This document shows, one piece after another, positions 35,055 to 47,500 of a stretch of DNA of 64,000 nucleotides. Numbering within the stretch: position 1 is the stretch's first letter; every line of letters begins with the position of its first letter. Below the pieces are notes generated by a model. The model ran no database searches and was not told where the DNA came from. It was given only the letters and a program-made list of their open reading frames with translations. The DNA lies in contig NC_084813.1 in assembly GCF_963583255.1 (NCBI RefSeq), positions 14,122,001-14,186,000 on the forward strand, read 5' to 3'. This stretch comes from Pyrus communis (lineage: Eukaryota > Streptophyta > Magnoliopsida > Rosales > Rosaceae). A program made the position numbers and the translations under genes.

Positions 35055-37005
35055 AAAGGGAGAAGCGTTAACAGAGGATCCATTTGGCTCGCTGGGCTCT
35101 CCAGTTTTTCCGATCCCTCTATTTGGCTTGAAGGTTTTGCTTGAGGAGTGCGGCAGTTAACAGAAGGCAGAAGCGTTACGTATTCTTTTCAAGAACGACA
35201 CCTTTTACAAGAAATTCTAAGAATACAGAAACGACGGCGTTGATTGATGAAAACTCAATGCCGATGCTCAAACTGATGGTCTTTAAGTCTCCTAGTTTTC
35301 GTTATTGTTGAAAAGTTTATAAAATATGCGATTCTTGAAAGAGGGGTAGACATTTGCTAGTTTTATAGAAAACTATCTACAAGAAATACAGGACAACTAA
35401 TACGTCTTCTTTGCTAGAAGAATAGCCGGATGATTGGAGCTGCCGTGATGTATTTTCTGATTGTACATTTATGTATATTCGGGTAAACATATATGTAAAG
35501 CAATGCAAGGATCCATGCAGGGCTGAAGGCCGGCGTAGATATTATGTTATTGTTATAGCGTAGTCAGCGCATATGAATTTGGGACGACAATATGATGTAA
35601 AAAGTTATATCTACAGGGTATGTTTCATTATGCAACTTATGTTTGTGTTTTTGTGTGTTACTCAAAGCACTGCTGCCTCCAAACCCAACTTTCTCGCCAC
35701 TTCCGCCGCCTCCCTTGCCGGCAGTGGCGAACCACAGAAGGGACCGGCGTTGGCCATGTCCCCTGAAATTCTTTTGAGTTGGTGCTCTAGTTATATAAGC
35801 CAATCCATAAGAATTTTACAAACGCGGCGCCTCCAGAAGTTTAAGTAGTTTTAAAATGTTAGTTTTATTTCCAAATGTTTGCTGGTATAACAAAATTAAC
35901 ACCCAACTGCACAACTTTAAAAGAACAAATATGCATTTTGTCTATGAATTTATATTGTTAATTTAGATTTTTTTTTTTTAATAGATGAGATTTAATATTG
36001 TAGAAAATTTTCATTTCTATGTTTACTATGTATATTCATAACTTAGCTACTATCTGAACAAAAATAGTTTTCAATTTTAATTTCAAACTTAAAACAGCTT
36101 TCTGAAATTTAAATTTCTCCTTCAACGGAATTACAATTGTGCTCACTCTTAGATTATATGGTTTCAAACCTTGGATTAAAGCTTTTGTTTTTGTAGTTTA
36201 GTGGATTTGAACTACGATGTTTTTGCTTTATTATTACTAGAAGATAAGCACACACTGAACAATTTCTTTTTTTGATTAAGGAGTGTGATTAGTTTTTAAA
36301 ATTTTAAAAAAGAGTATGAGACAATGATAACGGAATCTCTTAATAAGAGCATATTTTTCTTAATATTACATAATTACCATTTTGCCCTCTTTATGTAAAT
36401 ATTGTGTATCAAAAGTGAGGGTAAAATGAGAAAAACGGGGATATTCTTAATATTACATAATTACCATTTTATCCTCTTTATGTAAATATTGTGTATCAAA
36501 AGTGAGGGTAAAATACGAAAAATGGGATCAAAAGGTACAAAATTGGAAAAAAAGTGGCAAAAAGTTGATAAGGAGGGCTTTCTTAATATATAGTATAGAA
36601 GCAATAAAATTGAAATTGAAAGTTTTGTTTTTTGTGCTTATTGGCTTGATCTCTTGGATGCTTTTTGTTGGACTTCTCCTTCACATGTAATTTATTTTTT
36701 TATTTAAAATAAAAAAGGATAAGTTGGTGGCTTCGACACGTCAGTTCATCCTTCTTTTTGCAAGAATTATGTAACTTTGATTTGATTCTTTTAGAATCTG
36801 TGTTAAGTACATTGATTGATCAAGATTTTGCTTTTGAATTCTTGGATTAGTTTTTTTTCATTTTATTTTTTTAGTACAACAATATATAAACTAAAGGGAG
36901 GAGGAATTGGGCTAAGCCACACAATGGGCAACTTAATTTGGTATCGAATTCGCTATCCACAAGATTTGAACCAGACCATGGTACTAAGTGGCTAGTTTTT
37001 TAAAG
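35055..37005. other. Pumilio 3' UTR and AT-rich intergenic region
   Basis: The first ~500 bp probably hold the 3' UTR (TGTAAAGCAATG near 35494 could lie near the poly(A) site). Beyond that it is AT-rich with an 87-bp tandem duplication at 36361-36530. No gene was recognised. Short frames at 35573-35848 and 36502-36690 have no recognisable features. Confidence 0.5.
36361..36530. repeat. 87-bp tandem duplication
   Basis: The block from TAATATTACATAATTACC through GTGAGGGTAAAAT is repeated head to tail (starts 36361 and 36448) with few mismatches. Confidence 0.85.
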
Positions 37006-39965
37006 GGTAAATTACAAAAAAAACTACCTTAACTATTGGGTCATTAACAGTTTCATACCTCATCTTTAAAAAGTTTCAATGTCATACATTTACTTACGAA
37101 TTTGTTGCAATGTTTTACCCCCGTTACGTTGTCTGTCAATTCCTCTGTTATATGCTGACGTGGCTTTTGCTGTGTCCCACCCTCCATATGTGAACTTTCA
37201 CATTGGTTTCTGATACACGTGGATCATCTAAAAGGATGACACGTGTATATTACAAAAAAAAAAAAAATTAAAAATTAAAAAAAAATATTTTTTTTAAATA
37301 ACCAAAAAAATTTGTTTTTTTAAATTTCCCTCGTGAAGCGTGCAATTCGAATTGAAGTCTAAAGCCCCAACCGTGCAATTCCATTCCATTTCTTCATTTC
37401 AGTTCCCAAATCAAAGAACCCCAACCCTAATTTCATATCACTCACCCCAAATCGCCGCCCAACTCGCGATTAATAGTTCATTCAGCGAAAACCCTAAGTT
37501 CGTCTTGTCGTCACCTACCTTCCGTTTGTTCATTTTTGTTGAAAACCCTAAGTTCTTTTGGTTTTCGAAGGATTTGACAGTATTTCGAAGGATTCGAAAG
37601 GGGGTGGAATGTGCGCGAGGATCCCGAGCAAACGACGCCTACCTACTGTAAGTACAAATTTTAGTTCGTTTTGTGCTTCGTTGCTTCCCTTATTTTATTC
37701 CCATTATTCTGGGTTTGTTGATTCCAAAATCTTTGTTGGCGATCTGTGGGTTTCATTGATTGTTTATTCGAAATGCTTACTGATATGTTGTAGAATGGGG
37801 GTCATGTGGGTGCTTTGTTTATTGTTGTCGAGAAAAAGGTTGTTTGGGTGCTGGTGGTCTAGGGAGTCCGATGGGTGCTTTGTATATTGTTTGGATGCTG
37901 GTGGTCCTGGGGGTCCTTTGGATTATTGTTTAACAAAAGTTCAAATTTGGGTGCTTTTATTTTGTTTATTCTAATGTTGGATAATGGAAGGTCTTTTTGG
38001 TGTTTTGTTTGTTGGAGATGGGTGGGTTGTTTTCAAATTGATTCAAAATGCTTACTGATTTGTTGGATAATAGGGTCCTTTTAGGTCCTTTTGTGCTTTT
38101 GTCTGTGATGTGCTTTGTGCTTTGTGCTTTGCTTTGTTGTTGGCTGTTGAATATGTTGAATTGCAATTTTTTACATTTGGGGTGAGTGTGTTCCTAAGGT
38201 TTGTTGGCTACACTAACTGGGGTCTTTTTGGTGCTTTTTTGTTGGTGAAAAAGATGTAGTGTTTTCTTTGTGTTAGGGCTTAGGGCTTATGGGGCTTAGG
38301 CAAAAGCCTATTATAACTATGCTGCAAATGATTCACACTGTTGATGAAGAGAATTCAAATGAGGCGAGGTATAATGATGAAGCAAGTAGGAGATCTTTGC
38401 CCTAAGATTAAGAAGAAGTTGGAAGAAGCCAAACTCTTAAGTGGCAGATGCATTGCACAATGGTCAAGAGAGAAAAACCTAAGGATTATGTGGATGCTTA
38501 CTATTCAAAGGCACGGTACTTGGAAGTTTATTCTCACTTAACAATGTCAATGAATGGTATGTCATTGTGGGAGGATACTAAAAACCCACCAATCTTGCCT
38601 CCATTATATACAAGGCAACCTGGAAGACCAAGGAAGAAGAGAAACAAAGAAGCTGCTAAATTGGAGAAAGATGGTGAACAAACTCCCACCAACCCACCAA
38701 ATAATCATAAAGGTCCTCCTAAGCCACTTAAGCTAGGAAGGAAAGGGCAAGGTGCTTTGAAGTGTACTATATGCAAGCAAGAAGGACATAATTCAAGGAC
38801 CCATCATCGACATCTTCCTCCAAGGGACAAATAAGTAACATTTTGTACTTTCTTTAATCCTTTCACCCTTTAATCCTTTATTGAATGATTTTATCCTTTG
38901 TTATAGGCATCCAACCAGCAAAAGGGAGAGCATCATCATCAGCCGAAGCTGCACCTAGAAAGAGAACAAGGAAATCTAAGGTAAAAACTTAATCCTCTCC
39001 TTTGTAGTTTACAACAGCAAGTTTAGTTTAGAACCTTGCTTTGCATCTGACCTTTTGTAATGAACATTGAAATTAGGCATCACAAATAGAGGATGGTTCA
39101 TCTACAAATCCTGAAGCTCATTCACCGAGAGCCACCAAGCAGAGAGACAAGGCAAACCAAGACCTAAAGATGCCAGAAATTATAACAAATTACTATTTTT
39201 TTAGTTCATGTTTTATGTGCAATAGGGACTGAAATTATGGTACATGGGTTCTGGAATTAGACATCACAAACATTGAATTTCTTTTGTTTTTTTTTTGAAC
39301 TGATTAGGAACCTGAAAATGCACTATTTTGCTAGATGGATTTCAGTAGGTTTTTTGAATCAATGCACTGTGCATTTTGGGATATTTAAGGATGTCTAATG
39401 GATATCTTTGTAAATGTTGGATGGATTAACGATGCCATATGAACTATAGTTCATCTTTTGGTCTTTGCAAATGTTTTGTTTGAAGTGGACTTTGTGTTCA
39501 TCTTTTGGTTATATCATGTGTTTATGTAGGATTTGTGTTTATCTCTAGCTTACATCATGTGTTTATGTAGAATTTCCATTTGGTTTTTTTAGGTTGTATT
39601 ATCTTCCAAAATCGGACCCGTTAAAAAATTAATTGTTTTTAATAATATTTTTTTTGCTGCCGTGGACTAGTTTTGGCGGGAAAAATTATGTTGAAAAAAA
39701 ATTTCAAAATTTTTTTTTGAAAAAATGACGTGGAAATCAATTTCGGCGGGAAATTTATGTGGCAGACCATGGGGAAGTTCATATGTGGAGATGGTGGGAC
39801 CCAACTTCAGCCACGTCAGCATATAATGGAGGAATTAACAGACAACGTAACGGAGGTAGAATATTGCAACAAATTCGTATATAAGGTATGATATTGAAAC
39901 TTTTTAAAGATGAGGTATGAAACCGTTAATGACTTAATAGTTGAGGTAATTCTGTGTAATTTACC
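37006..39965 (+). mobile_element. MULE (Mutator-like) transposon with ~200-bp TIRs and transposase remnants
   Basis: The left end (GGTAAATTAC, then TTTCATACCTCATCTTTAAA and TGCTGACGTGGC at about 37150) is mirrored at the right end, where the same words occur in reverse complement at 39760-39965. The arms run about 190-200 bp. The immediate flanks are T/A-rich and no clean 9-bp duplication is visible. Inside are a CT-rich leader-like region (37330-37640) and remnants of a MuDR-type transposase (38341-38834). Confidence 0.8.
38341..38834 (+). pseudogene. MuDR-type transposase C-terminal remnant
   Basis: One frame (38341-38541) reads QVGDLCPKIKKKLEEAKLLSG, and an overlapping second frame (38448-38834) reads PPLYTRQPGRPRKKRNKE followed by a zinc-knuckle-like CTICKQEGHNSRTHH. 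Both are characteristic of the end of plant Mutator transposases. The change of frame, the missing SWIM and DDE regions, and a histidine where the last knuckle cysteine belongs show it is not functional. Further small frames at 38900-39200 may be spliced tail exons. Confidence 0.7.
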
Positions 39966-40494
39966 ATTTTTTCAATTCTAATTTGCTAATTTGACTTGAA
40001 ATGAGGTAATTGGTAAGTTAGTTAAGATGGGCCAGATGGCGTAAGATCTACGGTCGAAGATATTTCAAATTTCAAATTTACGAAAGTATGTGATGTATTA
40101 AGATATTTTCTTTTGGTTGCATTAATTGGAGCGTAAGAACACCGCGAAGAAAATATGACCGTTGGAGACATAATTCCCTCCGCGCGCTTTCTTATATAAA
40201 CCCCAATCCCTGAATTCCAACTCCCACTAGGAAATCCAAACTCTACTTCCCCCCAAATCCTCCTTACACAGTAGCGAATAGCGACCGCCTTCAATCCAAC
40301 CAAACCCTAGAATTTTTTATTTTAATCGCGATTCTTTCGTCTTCGTCTTCTGCGTCGATCACTGACGCCGCCGACTTCACTCCTCCGCCGCCAACCAGTT
40401 CAGTCTCTCTGTTTCTTCTCTGATTACTCTGATTCTCTTCTTACCCATTCCATCGGTGCCTCTTTTGATCATTTTTTTCTGAACCCAGAAAACA
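39966..40494 (+). promoter_or_regulatory. MAPKKK promoter and 5' UTR with TATA box
   Basis: TATATAAA at 40193-40200 is a strong TATA box about 295 bp before the start codon. The sequence between is a CT-rich plant leader (CTTCGTCTTCTGCG, CTCCGCCGCC, TCTCTCTGTTTCTTCTC). The region directly follows the right end of the MULE, so the transposon forms the distal promoter. Confidence 0.6.
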
Positions 40495-41565
40495 ATGGGT
40501 TCGATGAAGAGGAAGAGACCGGACGAACCAGAGAAGAGCTTTTTCCGTTCGAAATTCGAGTGGGTTCGAGGGCCGATGCTCGGGAGTGGGGGATTCGGGT
40601 CGGTTTATCTGGCGACCGTGAAAAAATCCAAGTTGGGTTGCGAGGGTTTCCCGACGGTGATGGCAGTGAAAACCTTCTCCAAGTCGAATGAGCTCGCGAC
40701 GGAAAGTTCGTATCTGACCCTGTTTCGGGACTGCCCCTTTATTATCGGAAGCTATGGAACAAATCTGACCATTGGGGACGATGGTCACTTGAAGTGTAAT
40801 GTGTTTTTGGAGTATGCCGATGGAGGAACAATTGGGGATTTGATCGAGAAATCGGGCGGTTCAGGGTTGTGCGAATCGGATGTGAGCAAGTATGCCAAAG
40901 CAATTCTGAAAGGGCTTGAGTACATTCATGAAAGGGGTTACGTGCATTGTGATTTGAAGCCGGATAACATATTGCTTGTGAGATCTGATTCTGGTTTTGT
41001 GCCGAAAATTGGGGACTTCGGGTTGGCAAAGATGGCGATGCAGAAGCTGTCACGCCAAGGCACATCAATGTATTTTTCTCCCGAAACTGTGACTCACAAA
41101 ATTCAGGAGCAGCCTTCCGATATTTGGGCAGTAGGTTGCATTGTACTCGGGATGTTAACGGGGAGACAGCCATGGGAAGTGAAGGGCGGCGCTGACCTAA
41201 AGCCTCTTATTGCTTCAAAACTTCCCAATGTTCCTGGCTGGTTATCAGAAGATGCTAAAGACTTTTTGCGAAAATGCCTACTGAGGGACCCTTTCAAGAG
41301 ATCCACAGCTGCTGAGCTATTGAAGCACTCGTTCGTGACAAAACTGGACAGGGTTGGAGAGGTTGAACCAGTAAAGGAGGTTGCTTCAGTGTCATCTCCG
41401 GAGCAATGCGATTATGGAAGCTTTATACCCCTCGGAAGCTGGAGTTCTGAAGAGGCAGTAGATTTTGGGCCAATTCCTCCTGTGGCAGTCTTGAACCCTA
41501 GACCGGTTATTCCAAGCACGGCTTGCCAAAAGGCGTCAAATTTTGCTGTAATGGGTGCAGCTTAG
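40495..41565 (+). CDS. MAPKKK-type serine/threonine protein kinase (MAPKKK20-like), intronless
   Basis: The protein is 356 residues with the kinase domain at about 20-285. Visible motifs are the glycine loop GSGGFGSV (31-38), catalytic lysine in MAVKTF (K59), helix-C glutamate near 70, HCDLKPDN (151-158, D153), DFG (174-176) and SPE (195-197, replacing APE). HCD instead of HRD makes it a non-RD kinase, which I recall as usual in this plant MEKK subgroup. These kinases phosphorylate MAPKKs in hormone and stress signalling. The C-terminal ~70 residues are low-complexity and ACQ/PVIPST-like. The start was chosen for its CT-rich leader and downstream TATA spacing. A degenerate copy of its last ~25 codons follows at 41690. 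Confidence 0.9.
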   Translation: MGSMKRKRPDEPEKSFFRSKFEWVRGPMLGSGGFGSVYLATVKKSKLGCEGFPTVMAVKTFSKSNELATESSYLTLFRDCPFIIGSYGTNLTIGDDGHLKCNVFLEYADGGTIGDLIEKSGGSGLCESDVSKYAKAILKGLEYIHERGYVHCDLKPDNILLVRSDSGFVPKIGDFGLAKMAMQKLSRQGTSMYFSPETVTHKIQEQPSDIWAVGCIVLGMLTGRQPWEVKGGADLKPLIASKLPNVPGWLSEDAKDFLRKCLLRDPFKRSTAAELLKHSFVTKLDRVGEVEPVKEVASVSSPEQCDYGSFIPLGSWSSEEAVDFGPIPPVAVLNPRPVIPSTACQKASNFAVMGAA

Positions 41566-41689
41566 CTTTAATTGTTTCCATACCTGTTGACAAAGTCAGG
41601 GATGTGTACAGTGCAGCCATCTTCCGAAGGAGGTTGAGCTTGAGGAGGAAGTCTGATTATGTCCCCAAACATTTACTACAGTTAAGGCG

Positions 41690-41806
41690 CCGATTCTTCC
41701 TCTGGCACTCATGAGTCCAAGACCTGTGATTCCAACAACAGCGCATCAAAGGACTCAACTTTTGCAATAGAGGGTGCAGCTTAAGTCGAATTGTTTTGTT
41801 ACCTGT
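41690..41806 (+). repeat. Degenerate tandem copy of the kinase C-terminal tail and stop
   Basis: The stretch CCGATTCTTCCTCTGGCACTC ... GGGTGCAGCTTAAG ... TTACCTGTT matches 41468-41589 (CCAATTCCTCCTGTGGCAG ... GGGTGCAGCTTAGC ... ATACCTGTT), offset about 217 bp. It lies in the 3' UTR and is out of frame in places. Confidence 0.75.
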
Positions 41807-42177
41807 TCTGCTGTTCATGGATTGGTGTAATACTTCATTATTCCACATCTGTAATTGTAAATTTTGACATGTAATATCTTCTTGGTGGCTGTATCGATTT
41901 CACTTTATATATATGGAATAATAGTTCCACTTTGATCCATTTATCTTTGTTTCCTTTTGTAGTTTTTAAGTTGCAGTTCTCAAGCTCATTCAACAGTTAA
42001 AGCTTTATGCCTTTTTCGAAACTTGTCAAAATATAAGTTGTTCACAAGTTGTAAAGCTCACTAAGCTTCTCCGATCCTTGCCCTTTTTCAATTTTTACGA
42101 CACAATGATTCAATACCGTGTTAAGTAAAGGCACAAGGTTGTAGCAAAAGCCAGCATTTATTCAGCAATAGGGTCAT

Positions 42178-44274
42178 TTAATCAACAATTTGTACAGTAT
42201 CACTCTCGACAGCATCTTCCTCGGTTAGATCAGTTGTTCTCCTCAGAAATCGAGACAAACATGCACTGATTGACTCACTATTCTCCGCAACCATATAAAG
42301 GCAAAACAAGCATAGTCCTGTTTCAGGTGCAAACTCAATACATGTCCCGCTGAGCCAAAAGACCAAACTACTTTAAATCATTTCAGCTACGGAGAGGTAG
42401 GTAACAGATTTAAGAAACCAACGTACCAATATAGGCCACTGTAAGACCTGAAATCAACCGTCCCAAAGCCGATAGCATGTAGAGACTAAACACTATCTGG
42501 AGAAAGATTTACGTTGCATCTGTTAGCTGTGCGCAACCATCCCAACAAAAGGGAAAAACAAAAAAGATCAATTTGATGGACTAGCAGAGGCAAAAATTGT
42601 CTTCAAGCAGAATGCTTTTATTAGAGCAAAGAACCTGCCACCACATGCTGCCTTACTTAGGTTTAAGGTTCCACAAATAGATTGATATCTTGAAAAAATA
42701 TAGTGAGGGCGACATGTACTCTGTGAAAAACTTTGTTCTCTTGTGTACTTCTATTAAAATTAAATTTCAGCTTCCACTTTGTTCTTAGAATATAATTTAT
42801 AGTAAAACAAAGGTACATTATAAATTGTGCTCCCAGTGGTGTGAGATTCGTCATCAACATAAACATCAAAGTCTTCCCAATGAGAAACACACATGTGCAG
42901 ATAAACAACATGCATATGCGGTTATATGCCAAAAGAAATCAAAATTCTGACAATTTCCAAGTTCTTAATACAGGTTTTTAACACCTCTCCCTTGATACTT
43001 AAAAGCAAGCGGCACTATATCTAAATGTAAGCTTTTGAAATTTATCATCCATACCAGCTAAGTTCTAGAAACTCTGCAACACCTCATATCAAGACAAAAA
43101 TCCTTTTTAGGCATCAAGCATTCTTACCTTGAAAAACAACCTCTTGTCATGCCCTGTGGCCGCAACCCTCAATACAGACTCAGCTGCTCCTACGGTATTG
43201 GCTAACCACGCAACAATGCTATTAGCAGTGTCCTGCGAAATCTGCCAGTCAAGTGGATCCACTGGTACCCTAATCAACAATAAAATTAGATATTTGAACA
43301 CAAAGATTACCATTCACCGCTACAATATTATCAAGTACGTAAAATCATTATATGGCATCGAGGCCTCTTATGAAATGGTACCATTGACATGTTTTTCGTT
43401 TGAAACTGACAGCATTTAATTTCAAAGAAATCACAATTTTTCAGTTCATCTATCATGGTACTAAGTACTAACTCTGGTACTTCTTCAATGCCCCATAACC
43501 TATTAAATTTCCAAATGCATCCACTAAATACAACCATAGAGTGTAGAAGAGCATCACAATCCAAACAAAACCCAAATTTCTTTAAGTATTTGTACTCAAA
43601 CCGAATTAAGTACAAAAAAAGAAATTGCATTCACATTCAACCATTACCGGATAAAACCTGGTCCCCAAATCAGCCAACAACCCAATTACAAGAACTCAGA
43701 ATCCCTAATCCACCATTAGTATAGTATCAATTGTAAAATTCATCTTTTGACATCAAACCCCCTAATCGATTCACCTATCATAGTAGTAACTTAATCGACT
43801 TACATTCGAATTCATTCATTCAATGCAACCCTACCAAAATCTAAACCAAAACCAAATTTCTCAAAAGCATTTGTAATCACACTAAATCAAATTATAACAA
43901 ATTTGAATTCAGCTTCAAACAAAATCAGATTAAACCCCAAAACCCCAATCCAGCCAACAACCCAATAACAAGACCATAGAATCCCTAATTCCTCAAAAGT
44001 CAAAACCCACAGAAACAAATTACTCTCCTGAATTTTCCGGGGAGGCAGAGGAAAAGGGGAAAAATGGGAAATGTGGGAGGACTTACGAGACGTTCATTTG
44101 GCGAAAGAGGAGGCCGAGAATGGCAAGTGAGCAGAGGAGGACGATGAAGACGTCGGAGACGAGAGAGAGGAGGCTGGAGTTGCGGTGGGCGCAGTGGTAA
44201 TAGACTAAGCTTCCGCATATTAGCACGACCGCCGGCTTCCCTACTTCCGATCGGTAATCCACCATTTCCTTCAT
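42178..44274 (-). CDS. Small reticulon-like protein (RTNLB22/23 type)
   Basis: Four exons on the minus strand splice to 179 residues: 44274-44087, 43269-43128, 42496-42427 and 42317-42178. All have GT/AG borders and phases that sum to 540 bases. The protein has a short N-terminus, a first hydrophobic hairpin (SDVFIVLLCSLAILGLLF), a conserved loop (PVDPLDWQISQDTA, then AATGHDKRLFFKV), a second hydrophobic segment (SLYMLSALGRLISGLTVAY, then LCLFCLYMV) and an acidic tail. Reticulons insert as hairpins in the ER membrane and shape tubules. The match to the shortest plant reticulon class is from memory. The start ATG at 44274 lies only 65 bp from a Ty1/copia element in the same orientation, so its native promoter is displaced or replaced. 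Confidence 0.85.
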
Positions 44275-44334
44275 TCCTTCATTTCTTCATTTCCTCATTT
44301 CCTCATCTCTTCATCTGGATGTGTTTCCTTCACT

Positions 44335-44339
44335 CTGTT
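44335..44339. repeat. Target-site duplication (CTGTT) of the copia element, left
   Basis: CTGTT here and at 49197-49201 exactly flank the two LTRs. Confidence 0.85.
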
Positions 44340-44534
44340 TATTGAATTTTGATGTATATTTGCTTGATCTCAACGATTACAAGATGAAACATATATATAG
44401 GGAAAAAAAAGATCATAAGCCTAATTTTGCCTAACTTACCTATCTTGCTTGACTAACCTAACTTGCGTAACTTTGAACAAGAAAATTGACTAGCCTACCA
44501 TTATTCCAACATGTTTATTTCCTGCATTTTAACA
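44340..44534 (-). mobile_element. 3' LTR of the Ty1/copia element (nearest the reticulon gene)
   Basis: The LTR is 195 bp. On the minus strand it begins TGTTAAAATGCAGG and ends CAATA. It differs from the other LTR at only two positions that I can see. The minus strand carries a TATA-like CTATATATATG at 44391-44400, about 120 bp upstream of the reticulon ATG. Confidence 0.92.
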
Positions 44535-44543
44535 CTCCCCCTC
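44535..44543 (-). other. Polypurine tract of the copia element
   Basis: GAGGGGGAG on the minus strand directly precedes the 3' LTR. It overlaps the stop codon of the polyprotein frame. Confidence 0.8.
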
Positions 44544-47500
44544 AAGTTGGAGTGTGAATGTCGATGACACCCAACTTGCTAATTAAGACCTCAAATTGTG
44601 CCGAGCTTAGTGGTTTGGTGAACAAGTCTGCAGGTTGATTCGAGGTCCGTATGTAAGCTGTTTGCACCATTCCCATTTGAATCTTCTCACGTACTAAGTG
44701 ACAGTCTATCTCTATATGCTTCGTTCGTTCATGAAACACTGGGTTCGAAGCAATGTGCATGGCAGCTTGATTATCACAAAACATTGTGAGTGGTTGTGCA
44801 TGATTTACTTGCAAGTCCTTCAAAATGTTTCTTAGCCATATAACTTCACAACAAGTAGTAGCCATAGAACGGTATTCTGCCTCTGCACTGGAACGAGATA
44901 TTGTGTTTTGTTTCTTCGTTTTCCAAGATATCGGTGCTTGTCCAAGGAAGATACAATAACCGGTTATTGACCTTCTAGTGTCTTTACACCGAGCCCAATC
45001 AGCATCACAAAAGGCTTGTAATTGTAGTGAACCTGTAGAAGGCAAAAGAATTCCCTGTCCAGGAGATTGTTTGATGTACCTGAGAACCTTATGCACCGCT
45101 TCAAGGTGTGGTTGTCGTGGCTTGTCCATGAATTGGCTCAACATATTAACCACATAAGTCAGGTCAAGTCGCGTGATGGTTAAGTAAATCAACCTTCCTA
45201 CGAGTCGCCTGTATGAAGAAGGATCATGTAGGAGCGTCCCATCAGTTTGTGTAAGGGACAGGTTTGGTTCCATTGGTAATCGTGAGGGCTTCGCACCAAG
45301 GAACCCAGCATCTTCTAGTATCTCCAACGCATATTTGCGTTGGCACAAGGCAATCCCTTGTTTAGATCTTGCAACTTCTATCCCTAAAAAGTATTTGAGT
45401 TTTCCCAAATCCTTTAGTTTAAAATGTTGGGAAAGGAAGAGTTTAGTCTCTTCAATTTCTCTCAAATTGTTACCTGCAAGTATCACGTCATCAACATACA
45501 CAAGTAATGCCATGAAACTGCCTTGACGGTTTCGGACGAACAATGAGTAATCTGACCATGATTGATGAAAACCAGCAGTCTTGAGAGCACTAGACAGCTT
45601 GATAAACCATTGTCTCGAGGCCTGTTTTAAACCATAAATGGATTTGTGTAATTTGCATACTTGTGTCTCCCCTTTTCGTCCGAACCCAGGAGGCAGGGAC
45701 ATATAAACCTCCTCGTATAAGTCACCATGAAAGAATGCGTTGTTCACATCAAGTTGATGAAGATGCCAGCCTCGTATGGAGGCAATACTCAGGAGGACGC
45801 GGACGGTGGTGAGCTTGGCAACTGGAGCAAAAGTTTCCCGATAATCAAGCCCCTCAATTTGACTGTAGCCTTTAGCAACGAGACGAGCTTTGTAGCGTTC
45901 AACACTACCGTCAGGTTTAAGCTTCACCTTATAGATCCATTTGCAACCGATGGGATGTTTGTGAGGTGGTAAGGGCACAAGAGTCCAAGTGTGATTGTCA
46001 TGAAGGGCAACAATCTCTTTTTGCATGACGTCACGCCATTTTGGATCCTGAACAGCCTGCGAAAAACTGGTGGGTTCTTTGATAATGGTGAGGGTTGTGA
46101 GAAAGGTTTTGTGAGTGGGGGATACATGGTCATAAGATAAATAATGAGATATGGGGTGAGATGTACCTGATGACTGGACCATGCTTGTGGAAGATGTGGG
46201 AGCAACACGGGAAGGGAGGACCACCTCAACATGAAAGTCCTGCAAAAATGTGGAAGTTTTGGTCGGTCGAGTGCTACGACGGAGTGGACGTGGTTGGTCT
46301 GGTGATGGAATGGTTGGAGGTGGTGAAGAGTGTAGAGTATGTGTAGGGTATGTGGAGGTGGGTAAGAGTGGTGAAGGTGTTGATAAGGTATCTGGTGGTG
46401 GAGTTGTAGTAGGTAAAGGAGATGAGAGTGGTGTGATGTCGGTAAGTGTGGGAGAGGTGGTGTTTATGTCTTCGGGTGCAAGGCTTGAGTGCGACTCAAT
46501 GGGAGAGGTCAAGTCAAACATGATGGATGAGGGTGTAATGTTTGATGGAGACGGGGCAGCGGAAGTGGTATGATTTTGGAATGGAAAATGATTTTCAAAA
46601 AAAACAACATCCCTAGAAACAAAAGTCTTATTGTGTTTTATATCAAACAATTTATAACCCTTTTGACCATAAGGATACCCAAGAAAAATGCATTGAATTG
46701 CACGGGGGTCGAATTTAGAGGGCCTTTGGGCGTGTGTAGAAGCAAAACATAAACTACCGAAAACCTTTAAATGGGAATAGTTAGGTGCTTTGTGAAACAG
46801 TTTTTCGTAAGGTGTTTTACCTTGGAGAAGTGGAGTGGGTGTTCTATTGATGAGGTAAGCTGAGGTTAAGATTGCATCCCCCCAAAAACGTTTTGGCAAA
46901 CAAGCTTGAAAGAGCAAAGCCCGAGCAACATTGAGCAAATGTCGGTGTTTACGTTCGGCAACACCATTTTGTTGTGGTGTGTTGACACAACTAGATTGAT
47001 GTATGATGCCTTTGAGAGCATAAAATTGCTCAAGCTTAAACTCAGGGCCATTGTCACTTCGTATGATTTGAACTCTGGTATTGAATTGAGTCTCAATCAT
47101 TTGAATGAATCCAACTAAAATGTCTTTTGTGTCAGATTTATGTTTCATCAAATAAACCCAAGTGCTTCTAGTGTAGTCATCTACGATGGTAAGGAAATAC
47201 TTGGCACCTGAAATAGAAGCAACTTGATAACCACCCCAAATATCAATATGCAATAATTCAAAACATGATTTGGTAGAAATAGAGCTCAAAGGAAAGGGTG
47301 ATCTTGTTTGTTTGGCCAATGGGCAAATTAAACATTTTTCCAAATCACAAGCCTTATTGTTAAATAAAGGTAATAACGAAGTGGCTTTATGAGATGGGTG
47401 TCCTAGGCGTTGGTGCCAAAGCTTTGGTGAGACGGTTTGAATATTGTTGCATGTTCCTTTCTTTGATGGGTCGAGGTAGTAAAGTCCATCCCTTTCAGTT

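Noticed and set aside
37340..37974. Overlapping frames of 103 and 138 codons
   Set aside because: Low-complexity and CT- or TGGG-rich sequence inside a MULE; no family resemblance.
46161..46573. Plus-strand frames within the copia region
   Set aside because: Antisense shadows of the proline/serine-rich linker of the polyprotein.
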